Positions 44,801-56,360 of a DNA stretch of 64,000 nt are shown piece after piece. The stretch is from assembly GCA_008973525.1 (NCBI GenBank), contig WACJ01000350.1:1-64000 (forward strand), in the 5' to 3' direction. The position numbers were made by a program, and so were the translations under genes. Positions within the stretch are counted from its first letter, which is position 1, and every line of letters begins with the position of its first letter. This stretch comes from Stenopsyche tienmushanensis. Its lineage: Eukaryota > Arthropoda > Insecta > Trichoptera > Stenopsychidae. The notes under the pieces were generated by a model that did not search any database, was not told where the DNA came from, and was given only the letters and a program-made list of their open reading frames with translations.

Positions 44801-47159
44801 TTCTGTGTATTTATAAGGGTTATTGATTGCTCGCAAATTATTATGGATTGTTCTGTGTCGCACAATGTTATGGGCTTATTTGAATTCCTGAAGAATTTTA
44901 GCATGAGCAATCATGACGAGACTTGTAAAACATACTTTCATCATCTGAAAAATGTGGAAGCCTGCTTTTTAACAATCTAATTTTATCCCACGCAAAAGTT
45001 CGTTTTCTTGATTTACACTCAAAATTTTCACCTGCTCTGAATATAAATTATCTTTAAACTTCTTCACAATTTTACTAGTTATATTTTCATTTTTGAGACG
45101 AGGGGAACTGTACGTATTTTAATATTTTGTACGCATAGGTCGATCTAGACGAAAAAGGGTGGAGGCTAAGAAAAACGAATATGTCCGTCTGGACGTATCA
45201 ATTTTTCTTTAAAGAAAGCCATTTTTTCCCCCAGTCGAAATGCAAAGTTTCGACCTTTAAAGGTCTGCACGATCCGTTAAGGGATGCTGGATTATTTTCG
45301 CAGAATAAAAGCGGCGTATAAATCAAGAAAACAAATCGTTAATGTACCGATTTTAATTTACATAGTTATTATGGCGAGGCAAAAAAATCGCTTAGGCTGT
45401 AAATAACTGTACAAAAAGCATTAGTCCGAGTTAAAACGCAGGTCCAAATTGTGGAAGATAAGCATTACGTTAATTTTCCCAATTGTACGTGGCTAATTTA
45501 TTCACTTCGCGATAATGAAATTTTGTGCGTGCGCCAATCGAATTATAAGGTGAGAGTGGAAAATTACTTCTGTGTGGAAAATTGTTTGTTCATCTCTCCA
45601 CGGGATCGAGTTGCGTCTTAAATTATTTGGATTCTGAAAAATTGGGCTTTTACATTTTTCCTTCTGAGCGAGCTTTCAATCCAATCTGACTGACATCACG
45701 GCATTGACCTAAATCGGAAGAAGCTGAACGGAAATTGTAATGAGATGTGATTTAAAATTCCAAAGCAATAAAACGTTTTATTCGAAGCAAAAACACGGTG
45801 AATTAATATTTAAACGTATGATGCTTATTCGGAATTCTATGCATCAAACTTATGATCTTATATGTGTATGAATTAAGTCACGTATGTTTGTGCATATGTT
45901 CAAATAAATAAATAAAATATATCTCGTTTAAGAGACTCAAAGGCCTCCCGATTCAAACCAGCATTTGCGATCCGGGAATCAAAATTTATGCTATATCTGA
46001 ATCACAGCAACGAATAACATAAACAATGACAGCGCTTGTAAATAAAATTTAACTTGTTTGTCGCGTGTCTCACATGTGGGCGTATTATTTTGGGATAAGT
46101 GTATCCAAGGAGCAGGCATTAATTTCGTAAGTACTTTTTAAGAGTTCAGTTGGAGAGTTGAGATTACGGAAGAATTGACAGTAGTTGGGGTTGATGCGGG
46201 TTCCCATGTATATTTAACGAATTCCCCCGACATTTGTATCAAGTAGGGACTAAGAGGATAAGTGGCGCCCTTAGAATACTTTCCCGGGATAATATACTTT
46301 CATAAGTTCTCTCATATTTTGAGATTGTTGATGCAGAGAGCTATTTCTCCAACTTATTGAAACGTGAATGGAACGGACTCCCCGGTATAAAGTAAAATAC
46401 AACGGCGTCGTACAACTTAATGTATGGATATATTAATATTAACATAGGAGCAGATTTCCCACACTATCATCAATATTCAACGTTCAGAGCGCTTGGATAG
46501 TAATTGAAACGTTTTCTTGGTGAAATAATGTTTATATTGCACCCAGGAGAGCTAGCTGGCTGCAGTGGCTGTGGTGTGGGGACTCATAAAACTTACGCTT
46601 TATAGCTGGAGCCTTTGCCGGAGCATATAATGTGGTAGTTTTATTGCATTTTTAGGGGTCAATGTCAAGAAACTGCAATCGAGCTGAAGTAAATGGTACA
46701 GGTAGATTGCGAAAACTTAATTAAATTACAAGTGACTTTGCGAAATTGCGTTCAGCATACATTTTTATATTACAGGATTCAATTTTCATTCGGCGCCTCC
46801 AAAGGGCAAAAAGTCTTTCATAAATAACATAGAGAATTTATTTTATGCTAATTTAATATTTCCAACTACAATGTTCATCATACGAAACTAATATTAAAGT
46901 ACAATAAACGTATTCATTTTTATGAAAAAACCAATTTATTTGAAATGGATAAAATATGAATAAAAGTGAGACGTAGTAAAAAAAATTCGTACAGTTTAAA
47001 CTCAATTACTATGCAGTAATAAAAAACAACGATACATTGCTTACAGTATTATTCTATACATACAGTAAGACCCCGTTTAATGCAGAATTCAATATTCATT
47101 CAGTCTCAGCGCTAAACGAAACAGTGTTAAACGTGTAAATAATGGGAGAAAGTGAAATA
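44801..47159. other. Stretch without gene; complex patches
   Basis: Positions 45100-45760 and 46060-46720 are less AT-rich and of higher complexity, without open frames of note. Just before the M1 copy, ACAGTAAGACCCCGTTTAAT (about 47060) resembles a pogo/Tigger terminal repeat, but no partner end was found. Confidence 0.3.
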
Positions 47160-47987
47160 CACTTAAACCTTTTTTTTGTGCGGTAGATGCGTTTCGTGAA
47201 AAATCGCATAAAAATAAATCGCACAAAAAAAGCTATGACTTACATAGAAAATATGAAGATACGTTCCATCGATTTTAAAAATCGCATAACTTTAAAACAC
47301 CTATATAAAATTTATCCAAAATCGCATAAAAAAGTTAATAAAAAACGAAAAAACAATAAGGTAGGTAAATAATAAATTTTTTGGTAACATTTAAAGGACG
47401 TCTTGCAACATTAGTAAAATTATAAGGATGTCGGGCAACTGTCATCTAAAATGCCAGACGTCCACTAGAGAAATAATAATTATTTTAATTACAAACTATC
47501 ATTGCTGAATGATAGTTTTCATTGCAATTTTCGATAACTTAAAATCGCTCTCTTCTTCGGAAGAAATAGTAAGCCCAGTGTCAATGTCATCATTGTTTTG
47601 TGTAGTTTTTCTATTTCTAACAATATAATTCTTAATAAGTAAAGATGTCACTATAGTCCCTAACTCAAAAAATATATTTTCACAAAATGGCGACTGTTCA
47701 AAAAAGGTCTTTTTTTGGTCTTATTTTGTCAGTTTTTTTTTTTTTTAAATAGTACTAAAATACATTTTGATGCAAATCTTGTATGAATAATAGAGCTATA
47801 ACTCCGTAAGTAATCTAGAGTAGTCTTAAGTGGTTATAATTCAGCGATACCAGATGCAATATGTAAACAGATCAAAATAATAATTTTACATACTCTTTAT
47901 AAAATAAAAAAAGAAAAAAAAGCTTTTAACAAAACCGCATAACTTTGAAATCGCACAAAAAAAAGCGCACAAAAAGAAGCGTGAGTG
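47160..47987 (-). mobile_element. M1 MITE, copy C (most complete, TA on both sides)
   Basis: TA flanks both ends (47158-47159 and 47988-47989). The left end is CACTTAAACCTTTTTTTTGT then GCGGTAGATGCG. The right end, on the other strand, is CACTCACGCTTCTTTTTGTG. Both ends therefore start CACT and carry a TTTTTGTGCG box. The interior, on the minus strand, includes a short frame NDDIDTGLTISSEEESDF, acidic like the tail of Tigger transposases; copy D has the same segment. TA target, end type and acidic segment suggest a pogo/Tc1-type derivative. No complete gene. Confidence 0.7.
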
Positions 47988-50069
47988 TACATCATATTAA
48001 TGATATTTCGTCTTGCCTTTGATCTTCTATCAAAATTTAAATGATTTTGTGTTAAAAGTCCGTAAATAGTTTATTTAGTTTTTCATCTTCAGAAACGACA
48101 ATTTCATCATCCTAATGCACTTGTTGCTCTAATAGTTTTTTAAAATAGATTTTGGACTTTTATCAGTTGTAGCTTGTAATACTTTTTAAATGTTCCCCAG
48201 TTCAGTTTCAGGAAAGATTGATGTTGTCTACAATATTCATGCTTTTGTAGTTTTTCCCAAACCTCTAATGGATTGTGTACTTTCTCCATCTATTTTATCA
48301 ATTAATTGTCGAAATATTCACCGCAGATATAAGATATATTGTTTGAATTAACGAAATGTTATTTGGAGACACGCCCTAGAGAGGAAAGGGGGGGGGGGCG
48401 ACTCCTTGTACTCCAGAAAGCCCTTTCTAGTAGAATAAAAAACGTCGTCTAGAGTAGTTTTCCACAATCTCCCTATGAAAACTACTCAGTCTTTACAAAC
48501 CCCCCAAACTCCTTATCGAGAATGAGAGGTGAATGTATGACACAGACGAAATGGATGTAACCCCTTCCTATGAATGGATATTGAAGAGGCCCATAGTTCT
48601 GTAGTGGACTATCAGTGGCTGCACTATGATGATGATGATGATTTGGTGACAAGAAAAGGTCTTATACTAGAATACATATTAAGTCAAAAAACTTTGCTGA
48701 ATGTTTTATATGTTCTTTGTTAATTTTATCCACCTTTTAACGCCTCTTTTCCGTTTCGACAGCGGACAGGAAACAGAAACCTGGATATTACAAGAGGAAG
48801 CCCATTGCTTTTGAGATTCTTCCAGGTATTAGCCACACAATAAATATTTTTAACTATTATGTTATGCTTCAGCATTATTAATATGTAGATTAAAAAATGA
48901 TCCACTTTTACATAATATTTTTAAGGTGCCATTTCTGATATTGGATGTAGACGATCTCCATTGGAGAGTTTATAAATGAAATGAAGATAAGTGAAGATGA
49001 AGGTAAGTATATAATAATATATGATATCAAAATAAGATAATACCATCGATAATAATATCGTATTTTTAAAGTGACTTCCTTGTTATTTCCAGTATACTTT
49101 CATTATAAAATATCACATTTCGCAATGCAGTAGATGGTGCGAATTATTTTTTTCCCAGCAAAATTTGAATGCTTCCATCAAAAGGATTTAATATCGCTGT
49201 GAAACTCTAAAACAAAACCAAAGGTAATAGAAATCATGTTTTATTTCTGGGATAATAACAGTAATGTCTTTACATAACATTTTTACAGTACCTCGAAGAC
49301 CGCATATTGGACTTACGTCGACGCTGTTTCGCTCGAATATATCGAAGCATATTTTTCGTCTGCTTACAAATATAAAATATTTTGTAGTAGCACATTGAAA
49401 AAACATCAAGTTTGAAATTCAAATTGCTTTACAATAAGAAACTGCAAAGTTTGCCTCATAAAAATGTATGGTTTTCGTGGCACAGATCGCGGCAGATGTT
49501 GTGTAATTTTTATGTCTTCGGCATACCACACGGACGATGAATAATCAATTCGCTGGCTCATATCGATCCATACTGGTCTAAATTCCAAACTAAATTGTGC
49601 TACCACTTATTTGGCCATCGTGCAAAGAAGTTCGTCGATAAATTCAGCGAGGGGAATTATTTAAGTTTAATGCTAGGAGATGTGCCTAAAATTTATCCCG
49701 TTACGGTTTACTGTTGTAGTTGGGCTCTACTTTGGCCTTACTTTAACATGGATTAAAGTTGTTTTGATTGTAAGTTGTACTTCCAGCTGGGTAATGGTGG
49801 AGGTGTATCTAATTGGCGGAGAAGCTTTCACCGGGGCATACCTGAGTCGGACGAGCTTTAGAGGATCAGATAGACAGACGGAAGAACTGAACTTCGCAGA
49901 CTTCAGTTAGACCGAGATAACCGTACTTTCGGTCGTACTTAAAAGGTAAAAACATGAAATGCCAGGAGAAAACACTTTTCCCTTTTTCTCGTCGAAAAAA
50001 TCTGGAAGCTATTTGTTTTTTCATCGTCGGGAATAATTATGATAAAAATATTCTGCTTCGACACTTGTT
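47988..50069. other. Stretch without firm gene; simple repeats
   Basis: Contains a run of 11 G (48388-48398) and a GAT repeat of five units near 48626-48640. At about 48925-48975, GATATTGGATGTAGACGATC resembles sequence near 56712 and 63475 and may be a dispersed repeat. The minus frames 49188-49606 have no domain. The plus frame 49680-49910 is described separately. Confidence 0.35.
49680..49910 (+). CDS. Doubtful 76-codon frame with hydrophobic N-terminus
   Basis: Starts with a true ATG and a hydrophobic stretch (FTVVVGLYFGLTLTWIKVVL) that could act as a signal peptide or anchor. A strong donor-like GTAAGT lies at about 49770, right after that stretch, so a signal-peptide exon can be imagined. 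The DNA is less AT-rich than the flanks. The remaining residues match nothing I know and there is no promoter or acceptor evidence. Probably chance. Confidence 0.15.
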   Translation: MCLKFIPLRFTVVVGLYFGLTLTWIKVVLIVSCTSSWVMVEVYLIGGEAFTGAYLSRTSFRGSDRQTEELNFADFS

Positions 50070-50072
50070 TTC

Positions 50073-50136
50073 ATATAACACGGTTGTATGGTTTCGCGAA
50101 ATTGTGTGATTTACATTACACAATTTCGTGTTATAT
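50073..50136. repeat. Bulged hairpin
   Basis: CGAAATTGTGT (50097-50107) pairs perfectly with ACACAATTTCG (50118-50128) around a 10-nt loop. A further arm ATATAACACG (50073-50082) pairs with CGTGTTATAT (50127-50136), which overlaps the inner arm by CG. A 14-nt insertion lies between the left arms. Could be a foldback remnant; a structured RNA is possible but unsupported. Confidence 0.6.
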
Positions 50137-50312
50137 AAAATGCATACAAAATTATGGCGTACCTTTCAAAAAATACAGAAGTTTGTTAAAAATACTTCAA
50201 TTACGTCGATCATTCATCATTGATAGTATTTATTCGACTCAACTTAAAAATAATTCTACAATATAATATAATAACCGATTGTCCTGTTTTTCTTCTTCTG
50301 TAAAACTATATA

Positions 50313-50465
50313 TCAGGTCAGTCCAAATTAAAATGCCACCTGTAAGATGGCGAGAAATTGTAGATAGTGGAAGAAAATATATCATTGATTAAAATGTTAA
50401 ATTGTATTTTATTTACACTATTTAAAAAAATCCAAAAATGCGCACGAACTTTTGGACTCACCTAA
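50313..50465. mobile_element. 153-bp mariner-type mini-element
   Basis: TA flanks both sides (50311-50312, 50466-50467). The left end is TCAGGTCAGTCCAAATTAAA; the right end, on the other strand, is TTAGGTGAGTCCAAAAGTTC then GTGCGCA. AGGT.AGTCCAAA..TT with a TA target is typical of mariner-type ends. The short body has no coding sequence, so this is a deletion derivative mobilised by another element's transposase. Confidence 0.65.
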
Positions 50466-51849
50466 TATCTTATTGTAAAACGATAAACATTTTTTTAAAC
50501 TACTTTTTGCATTTTAAAATTCATTAATTTATACATTTATGAAGATTTTTGCTTAAAAATATTTCCATCCGAAAGTATGTTTTTGTCATTTTAGTCTTTT
50601 CTATCCAGACCATGAGAGTTTTCGCCATATTTTCTATTATTACTGGGCGTGTACGAGATATTTTTTACTGATGTACGATTCTGTTAAAATTGTAGATCTT
50701 ACTTTTTTCCCATGTTTTTGTATCGTTCTAATGGTTGCTTCATTGTAATTCAAAGTTTTAACAAAAGACGATGCCTTGTCGGAATTTTCCGATGTTGAGA
50801 GATGTACAAAACCGTGTTACATAAGTAAATACCACAATTCATCGATCATGTATTTAAAAAAATATGAAATATTGGAACTTTCATAGGCTAAGAGTATATC
50901 ATGATACAAACGCTCGTAATATAAGCGAATGTATGGAATATTCGTATATACATATTTTAATATTTTTGGCATTACAATGGCATTAAAATTTAATTGTTTC
51001 ATATTGTTTTAACAAGAGTGGAAATTTTATATCGGAAATATTTAATCCTGTTTGACGTGAAATAATGAACAATAAATTTAAAAAAAATGCTAATTTTAAA
51101 ATACATCAAGGATAGTATAACACGATTAAAGCAGCTTTTAGTGACAATTTATTTGTTCAAAGTCGTTCGAGTGAACAAAAAGCCTTAGTAGATTATTTGA
51201 ACCGCGATAGAAGACGACCCACGCTTTGTACGGCCATCAATATTCCGTTCCGATAATTTAAGAGTTTGTTTTCATAAGAAAACACTTATTTATTAGTCAA
51301 AATATTTAATTTTATCGTCAATCCTAAGAACATAACAGTTTCATGTCGAAGAAAATATAAAATTGCGTCGATATGGAGAAAAATAAGATTGCTTAAAAAT
51401 GATTTTTTGTAAGATAAATCATTTAAAGCTCTGTCTGTCTTTATTATATCAAGCTAAATCTGAACTAAGATTGGTCATAAATACTAATATTTATGATGTT
51501 TGAACATTTTTTTAATATAAATAGTACAAAAACTAGCTCATTATATCCGTAGAATTGAGCATAATGAAAGTAATACGTAGTGCATGCGTAATGCAAAATT
51601 TTATTGTTGCGATATTATCATACTTTATTGCGAATCGTTTTACACTTTGAAAATTTAAATTTGGATACAACATCCACTATATTTTAAATTTAATAGACTT
51701 TTGCATAAAAAGGGGTTCTATATTATGTTATTATAGTAACGAGAAGCTTATAGTCTAGACTTTAAATTCAGAAGCACGATTTCAGATATGTCCAAGGGCG
51801 AAACTCTAATGAACTTTTTGAACTCCGTGACATTGTTTAATTACTAGAA
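50466..51849. other. AT-rich stretch without gene
   Basis: Nothing recognised. Confidence 0.4.
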
Positions 51850-52430
51850 CTAAATTATCGTTACTGACAAAGTTTTAGGTCCATCCGATAGATATGAAGA
51901 TAATCGATATCGCAGTAAGCCTTCGGATATTATTAATATTGTGCCGAGTCCTCGGGCGCAGCTTATGGTTATGAAGAGAAGATTAGTGAAATTTTTATGT
52001 TGTTCGATATTAAAAAGCGGAGGAGAAATATTGCACACATTTTCGTCGTGTGGAAATGAGAAAAAAAATTTTTTAATAGGGAAGCAAAATTTAATTAAAA
52101 GTTGGGCGTGCACAATTGAACAATTTCGCGAAACTCTGGGTCCTCGGTTCGGCAGCACCCCGTGGATTAGAGGATTAAAAGATTCACGCATTTAATGCAT
52201 CCGAATTGAGACTTTAAAAGTACGTAATTGCCTTATTAGGGATGAATCCACGCCCAAAGTGGTGAAATATCGTGAAAATTAAAAGAACGGCTCGACAAGA
52301 TTTTCGTTGCATTTTCCCTCAGCCCTTGTAGAATTTTCTTGTCTAAGCAGGGATGACTTTGACATTGGGGATTACTTACGCAGTGTCACTTTGGATCCAA
52401 AACTGATTTGACTGGATCAGGATCCTCCAC
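51850..52430. promoter_or_regulatory. Complex block with frames on both strands
   Basis: Minus 51850-52191 (113 codons) and plus 51941-52195 (84 codons) overlap in a less AT-rich patch. CCGAGTCCTCGGGCGC (about 51944) and GGGTCCTCGGTTCGGCAGC are GC-rich. No domain in either frame. Probably non-coding, possibly conserved. Confidence 0.25.
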
Positions 52431-52747
52431 CGAGATAATACACTTAAATATACATAGTAAAATATTTTACATATAAAATTAAAGTATTTAAAACTAGATT
52501 TTTTTTAAATATCGAATCGATTTAAATTCCCTTTTCGGTGGATTCCATTTTATTAATATGATTAATGCAATGGTAATAAAAATATAATTATTGGCAATTT
52601 CTATTTATGTATAGCTAAAAATGCAATAAACGACCTAAACAGCGAATCTGATGAAGCCATCTGTTAGTGTCACATGAATTATTGTATTTAAATATGAAAA
52701 ATATTGATTTATACTATGTAAACTGAGTATCATCAAATCCAATGTTA

Positions 52748-53000
52748 TTATTTCAGCTTCGAAAAGTGGGCATCCATGTTTAAATAATGTACAAAGTGCT
52801 CCCTGTGTTTTAAAATCCAACCAACAGTAGCTACTAACTCTTTGTCAAGACTTGGATCGCTATTAGTCTGGGATCTCACCTGGGATATTACCGTCTTGGA
52901 TTGTTCTATTGAGACTATATCATTCCCAAAGGAATCATTCACGGGAATACTATAACACGCAAGGCTTCCAACTGTGTCAAAGTCGTGATGGACTATACTT
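52748..53000 (-). CDS. Doubtful open frame with donor-like site
   Basis: The minus frame is open from just after a stop near 53000 down to TAA at 52748, about 83 codons. It runs HHDFDTVGSLACYSIPVNDS and on through EQSKTVISQVRSQ to YLNMDAHFSKLK. CAG/GTGAGA after KTVISQ is a strong splice-donor match, and CACAG near 52980 could be an acceptor, giving a small internal exon. No family is recognised. A transposon relic or chance is equally possible. Confidence 0.2.
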
Positions 53001-55034
53001 TATAAGGTGTTCGAATTTTACGTTGATACAATAGAAAAAATAGTTTAATTCAATCAAATCATACAAAATAGTTTTAGTAGTAGACTTTTATGATATGAAA
53101 TCTCTCGCTTTGGCTCACCCAGATGACGCCAAAATGTCACCCATGTATTCTATCAATAGCTTTTGATAGCCAACTATATCAAATTACTAAATTTGGAATT
53201 GTATAACAAAATTATTTTACAAATATCTCGATAAATCCAACTCTAATAATATTATATTTGGTTGTTTTTAAATGTAGTGACCAAGATTGAGTAATATTTT
53301 TTCTTTTATGAATATTGATTTTTGCTATTTATAAAAATATTATCGTATGGTCACGTAAATAAATGATTTTTTTGCAATTTTATTATTAATAATTCATCAT
53401 CAATAATCTGAGACAGACGCAATAATATATCAATAATCTTTGCGTTTTCCAGCAATGTTCTACAAGTTTTCCATTGCTTTAATATAATGGATTATCAATG
53501 TTAACAAGTCAAATTTGAATAGTACGTTTAAGTGCTTTTGCTGTCCAATCCGTACTAAAATAACATATATGTATATATATATTTATGTGGGTGTTTGTAT
53601 CGTCCACCGTAATTTTCTTCTCACTTATCTTAATTCCTCGAACAACAGCTCCGCCGTATAAACAGAATACTGATGACCTTAACTTTCTTGATCTTGATTG
53701 ATCTCTTATATATCTCTGCGAGCAATCTTCTAACTTGTGTACAATCACCGATGTGCTTAATTTAATTCGTGGGGATACCAGTAAACATCCCTTTGGAAAA
53801 TCGATACGACAAAACGTTTCAAATTGGGACGACCAAAATATAATTAAATTTTGTCATGAATTTAATTAAATATCATTGGGATATATCTGATAGATTAATG
53901 GCCTAATATCTGGCTTGATTAAAAATTATACATTGGCCATTAATGATTGGTATTTTAATTATGTTAGATGATGTAAGCTAACGCCCTGGCTAAAGATACG
54001 AGATAAATTCTCCATTCAAAATAAATTAGATTTTCCAAATTGTTTGTCGGTATCTTTAATCTGTAGATATATGGGAGTATTAGAGCGTACGTTGAAGATA
54101 GTAGGCCTGATTCCCGGGTGGGTGGACGGGGGGCTTAGGGCGCCGCCCTTCGTTAGGTGCCGCTTTACGAGCTCTGCTGGACGGACGCTCCACTGATTGG
54201 ATTACACTTGGTAGTTCCTCTGTCAAGTTCCAAAGGCAAACATTCGCAGTGATGCTTGCCATACGCAACACATTCCTCTATAAATTCAACTTTTTATGGT
54301 ACATCACTCCGATGACACCTCCGACTTTCTTCATGTAACGGATTTATCCTTTGGGATACTGAGGAAAGTTTTTTGGATCGTAAAGACTTTAGCGAAAATT
54401 TTGATTTCATAGCTACACACGCTTGTATTGGATTTTTTATGGTGAAACTATTCAAAATTCCAATGAAAAAAGTATACTCAAATGATTTATGAGAGATATA
54501 AATCAATTTTGTCTGACTTTCTACTATTAATAGGTAATGATATTTACATCCCCTAAGCGCCTCTAATAATAAATATAAATATGAATTATTAATTTCGGAT
54601 TAATAAGAATTAATTTCGAAATCATCATCGACAGATTTGGTCCACATCTAACTATAAGTAGAATATAATGGAATCATTAATATAACAGCGGATTTATTAT
54701 AATTACCGAGTATTGTTAAAGTGGGTGAATTCCTGAATTTCTAAAATAAAAATTTGGATTTAAATGCAGCTAGGGATTAAATTTTCACCGATAGAATTAA
54801 TATTGACAATTGATAATCTCAATCCAGATTCGTCAAATCCAGATCAGTGATTGAAATATCATATGAAAATAATGATAATACAATTATCATATCCTTAACT
54901 ATGCGTGGAAGGCAATGGGAAATCTCCACATTAAAATCTTTAATTCCTATAAATAATTTATGTCCTATAATTGATATGGTATTATAAGATAGAGAAGGCT
55001 TGCAAAATTGTAGGATAAGTCAACAAGATTTATA
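53001..55034. other. Stretch without gene; GC-rich patch at 54090-54200
   Basis: The patch includes GATTCCCGGGTGGGTGGACG, GGGGGGCTTAGGGCGCCGCC and CGAGCTCTGCTGGACGGACG. A minus frame of 63 codons covers it, without a domain. The remainder is AT-rich. Confidence 0.3.
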
Positions 55035-55590
55035 CACTCAAACCTGTTTTTGTGCGACTTTTTTTTGTGCGATTTCGAAGTTATGCGGTTTTTTTAAAGC
55101 ATTTTTTTAAATTTCATAAAGAGTACGTATCGAGATATTTGGGATATAAAAGGAAATAAATCAACACTAACCGAAATTTGGACTGATTTTGTGCTATTTT
55201 AGTGACGCAACAACATGTTTGACATCAAATATCTCAAGTTTTAATTAATTAATTAACTTCAAACTGGCTACGAATCTTTTCTGTATAACCCTCTATTATT
55301 CCTTCCATAATTATTTAAAAATTTATTTTTTAACTGATTAAAAAAAATTAAAACTGACAAAATAAGGTCAAAAAATGACTTGACAGAATTTTTTTTAAAG
55401 AGTCGCAATTTTGTGATTTATTTGTTCGAGTTAGGGACTATAGTGACATCTTTACTAATAATTCATTATATTGTTAGAAATAGAAAAACTACATAGAACA
55501 ATGATGACATTGACACTGGGTATACTATTTCTTCCGAAGAAGAGAGCGATTTTGAGTCATATCGAAAATCGCAACGAAAATTATCATATA
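55035..55590 (+). mobile_element. M1 MITE, copy D (right end missing)
   Basis: TA (55033-55034) precedes CACTCAAACCTGTTTTTGTG, CGACTTTTTTTTGTGCGATT and TTATGCGG. Then come CGAGATATTTGGGATA, TTAATTAATTAACTTCAAAC, GAGTTAGGGACTATAGTGAC and GACATTGACACTGGGTATAC with the same acidic short frame as copy C. Homology ends near GAAAATTATCAT (about 55590). The right terminal module is gone. Confidence 0.65.
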
Positions 55591-56100
55591 TATAGAATAT
55601 TTACAGGCCATATGACATTAAAATCTAATACATTTAATAATGAACTATTTTTTTTTAAACATAAAATATAATAGTGTCGCTTGTCAATAATTATTAGTTG
55701 TGTGTATATAGTAATGCTCAGAAAACTTAATCAGAAACCTTATATACTAGGTTTTGATATTATTTTGTATTTAACTTCTAAGATATTATATATGTGATTA
55801 TTATAAATTTGAAACTAAATCAAATGCATTATTAAAATGTATGATAAACAAGTTATTTGAAATGTCAATATTGCTTTATATAAAATAGAACGTGGTGTGG
55901 GATAAATCCGAACGTCGCACTTGAGAGACATGCACGCCAATTTAATTTTTTCTCAACTTTGTATTTAATGTATTAGAATTAAATGAGCATGATTACGATG
56001 TAAAATAAAATAATTTTATATACATACAATGATATATATTGCCATTGGAAAGAGTTTTAAAAAATATTTTTATTTCATTGAAATATAAAAAAATACGTAT
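55591..56100. other. AT-rich stretch without gene
   Basis: Nothing recognised. Confidence 0.4.
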
Positions 56101-56360
56101 TATAATTGTGAAACACGCCAAAGAGGCTCAACTGTGCGAGCTTTTGTCTCAGTGAAGAAACTTCATCCTCAGTCTGGCCTTATGCCCCACGAGTCCTGCG
56201 GAGGACTTCAGCCTCACGAGGATGGCCCCAGGACTCAGCTTTATCCGTCTGTATATAAACTGACGTGGCACAACCAGTTTCGACCTTATCTACAGCCCAA
56301 CTTAGGTACTGCGGCTCTTTGCAACGTTAGCCAAAACGATAAATGTGCCTGACCCCGTTT
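56101..56360 (+). other. GC-rich island with a 72-codon frame
   Basis: The plus frame is open from before 56100 to TGA at 56350-56352 and uses many G/C-ending codons (MPHESCGGLQPHEDGPRTQ). There is no domain, no upstream ATG of note, and splice sites are unclear. AGTCCT and AGGACT form a small stem near 56185. TATATAA at about 56252 lies inside. A fossil exon, a short repeat or conserved non-coding DNA are all possible. Confidence 0.25.

Noticed and set aside
47058..47080. Separate pogo/Tigger terminal repeat (ACAGTAAGACCCCGTTTAAT)
   Set aside because: Suggestive, but no partner end was found and it lies outside the TA-bounded M1 copy.
48626..48640. GAT repeat as a functional element
   Set aside because: Five units of a trinucleotide repeat are unremarkable.
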